Translations under genes and position numbers: made by a program
In this document: piece by piece, positions 63,479 through 64,000 of the stretch
Layout of the letters: each line of letters starts with the position of its first letter
Position numbering within the stretch: the first letter of the stretch is position 1
Assembly (NCBI RefSeq): GCF_026153205.1
Contig: NZ_JAPFBW010000001.1
Span: forward strand, 186,001-250,000
Direction of reading: 5' to 3'
Origin: Aquabacterium sp. A7-Y
GTDB lineage: Bacteria > Pseudomonadota > Gammaproteobacteria > Burkholderiales > Burkholderiaceae_C
Length of the DNA stretch: 64,000 bases
Notes under the pieces: model-generated
Seen by the model: only the letters and a program-made list of their open reading frames with translations
Told to the model about the DNA's origin: nothing
The model's database searches: none

Positions 63479-64000
63479 CGGCCACACGCAACCTCTGCCT
63501 CTTCGACCTCGACCACACGCTGCTGCCCATCGATTCGGACCATGCCTTCGGCGACTTCATGGTGCGCATCGGCTGGGCCGACGCCCAGGTCTTCAAGCGC
63601 GGCAACGACGAGTTCTACGCCCAGTACCTGGCGGGGCGGCTGGATATCGACGCCTACATGCGCTTCACCACCGCGCCCTGGCGTGACCGCAGCGCCGCCG
63701 AGCAGGCCTGGGTGCAGGAGCGTTTCCTGGCCGAGGTGGTGCGGCCCCGCATGCTGCCGGCGGCCCTGGAACTGGTGCGGCGCCACCAGGCGATGGGCGA
63801 CCTGGTGGCCATCGTCACCGCGACCAACGAGTTCGTCACCGCGCCGATCGCGGCGGCCTTCGACGTCGAGCACCTGCTGGCCGTCGAGCTCGAGCGCGAC
63901 GCGACCGGTACCATCACGGGACGCATCCGCGGCGTGCCGTCCTACCAGGCGGGCAAGGTCACCCGGGTGGATCAGTGGTTGCAGGGGCTGGGCGCACGGT
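63475..64000 (+). CDS. HAD-IB family phosphatase (3' end outside the window)
   Basis: The first 175 residues are visible. The N-terminal [23 protein letters not shown] has the HAD catalytic DxDxT motif, with Asp nucleophile about residue 10. Then come a helical cap, [17 protein letters not shown] (motif II) and a lysine in the [10 protein letters not shown] region (motif III). The family (TIGR01490 type, SerB-like) dephosphorylates small phosphoesters; the exact substrate is uncertain. It is translationally coupled to hda by an ATGA overlap. In relatives pcnB and folK follow. Confidence 0.88.
   Translation, partial: MTATRNLCLFDLDHTLLPIDSDHAFGDFMVRIGWADAQVFKRGNDEFYAQYLAGRLDIDAYMRFTTAPWRDRSAAEQAWVQERFLAEVVRPRMLPAALELVRRHQAMGDLVAIVTATNEFVTAPIAAAFDVEHLLAVELERDATGTITGRIRGVPSYQAGKVTRVDQWLQGLGAR

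Overview
The window is GC-rich, densely packed bacterial chromosome, read here as a member of the Burkholderiales (Betaproteobacteria). This rests on gene content and order (purM/hda/HAD phosphatase, rpsT/murJ, argD-argF, kynB-kynU-kynA, PimC/PimD-like acyl-CoA dehydrogenases, DUF3422, DUF3579), on TATAGAAT/TATAAT-like -10 boxes, and on a dispersed 'AAGAGAAGTAGG' intergenic repeat typical of that order. No rRNA, tRNA, CRISPR array or complete insertion sequence was seen.

Layout. 1-12.6 kb holds mostly housekeeping and general metabolism: DUF3422 protein, a gamma-glutamyltransferase-family hydrolase, two EamA exporters, an atypical SDR, a quinone oxidoreductase, lspA-ileS, ribF and an RsuA-type pseudouridine synthase. 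12.8-15.2 kb has an RTX (calcium-binding repeat) protein followed by a DapD-like N-succinyltransferase of the actinobacterial type. 15.2-20 kb has two acyl-CoA dehydrogenases, a periplasmic retropepsin-like protease, the YajQ-family protein and murB.

20-29.4 kb is an accessory and decaying stretch: a glycine/cysteine-rich membrane protein, a SUKH (SMI1/KNR4) gene just downstream of a frame-broken gene, a secreted NlpC/P60-like enzyme, a HEAT-repeat protein, a CsgG-like lipoprotein, ppnP, two facing gene relics, argG and a degenerate dienelactone hydrolase. 29.4-35.4 kb carries the kynurenine pathway genes kynB-kynU-kynA, a von Willebrand A lipoprotein, a cysteine-cluster protein and an HD phosphohydrolase.

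35.5-54.5 kb is the main feature: an aryl polyene / xanthomonadin-like pigment gene cluster in two arms facing each other across a TonB-dependent siderophore receptor. The plus arm (35573-40363) has a flavin-dependent halogenase, a chorismatase (XanB2-like hydroxybenzoate synthase) broken by two single-base insertions, an OmpV/MipA porin, an acyltransferase and a glycosyltransferase. The minus arm (54521-42984) is 13 tightly coupled genes: ACP, COG4648 membrane protein, AMP ligase, dehydratase, acyltransferase, LolA-like carrier, MMPL exporter, polysaccharide deacetylase, methyltransferase, ketosynthase, chain-length factor, second dehydratase and ketoreductase. The likely logic is: chorismate gives hydroxybenzoate; the ligase loads it on the ACP; KS/CLF, KR and DH extend it as a conjugated polyene; halogenase and methyltransferase decorate the aryl head; acyl- and glycosyltransferases attach it to a lipid; LolA-like and MMPL proteins move it to the outer membrane.

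54.8-64 kb returns to core genes: a UbiE-like methyltransferase, argD-argF, a DUF3579 protein, rpsT, murJ, a SirB1-family protein, purM, hda and the start of a HAD-IB phosphatase cut by the window edge.
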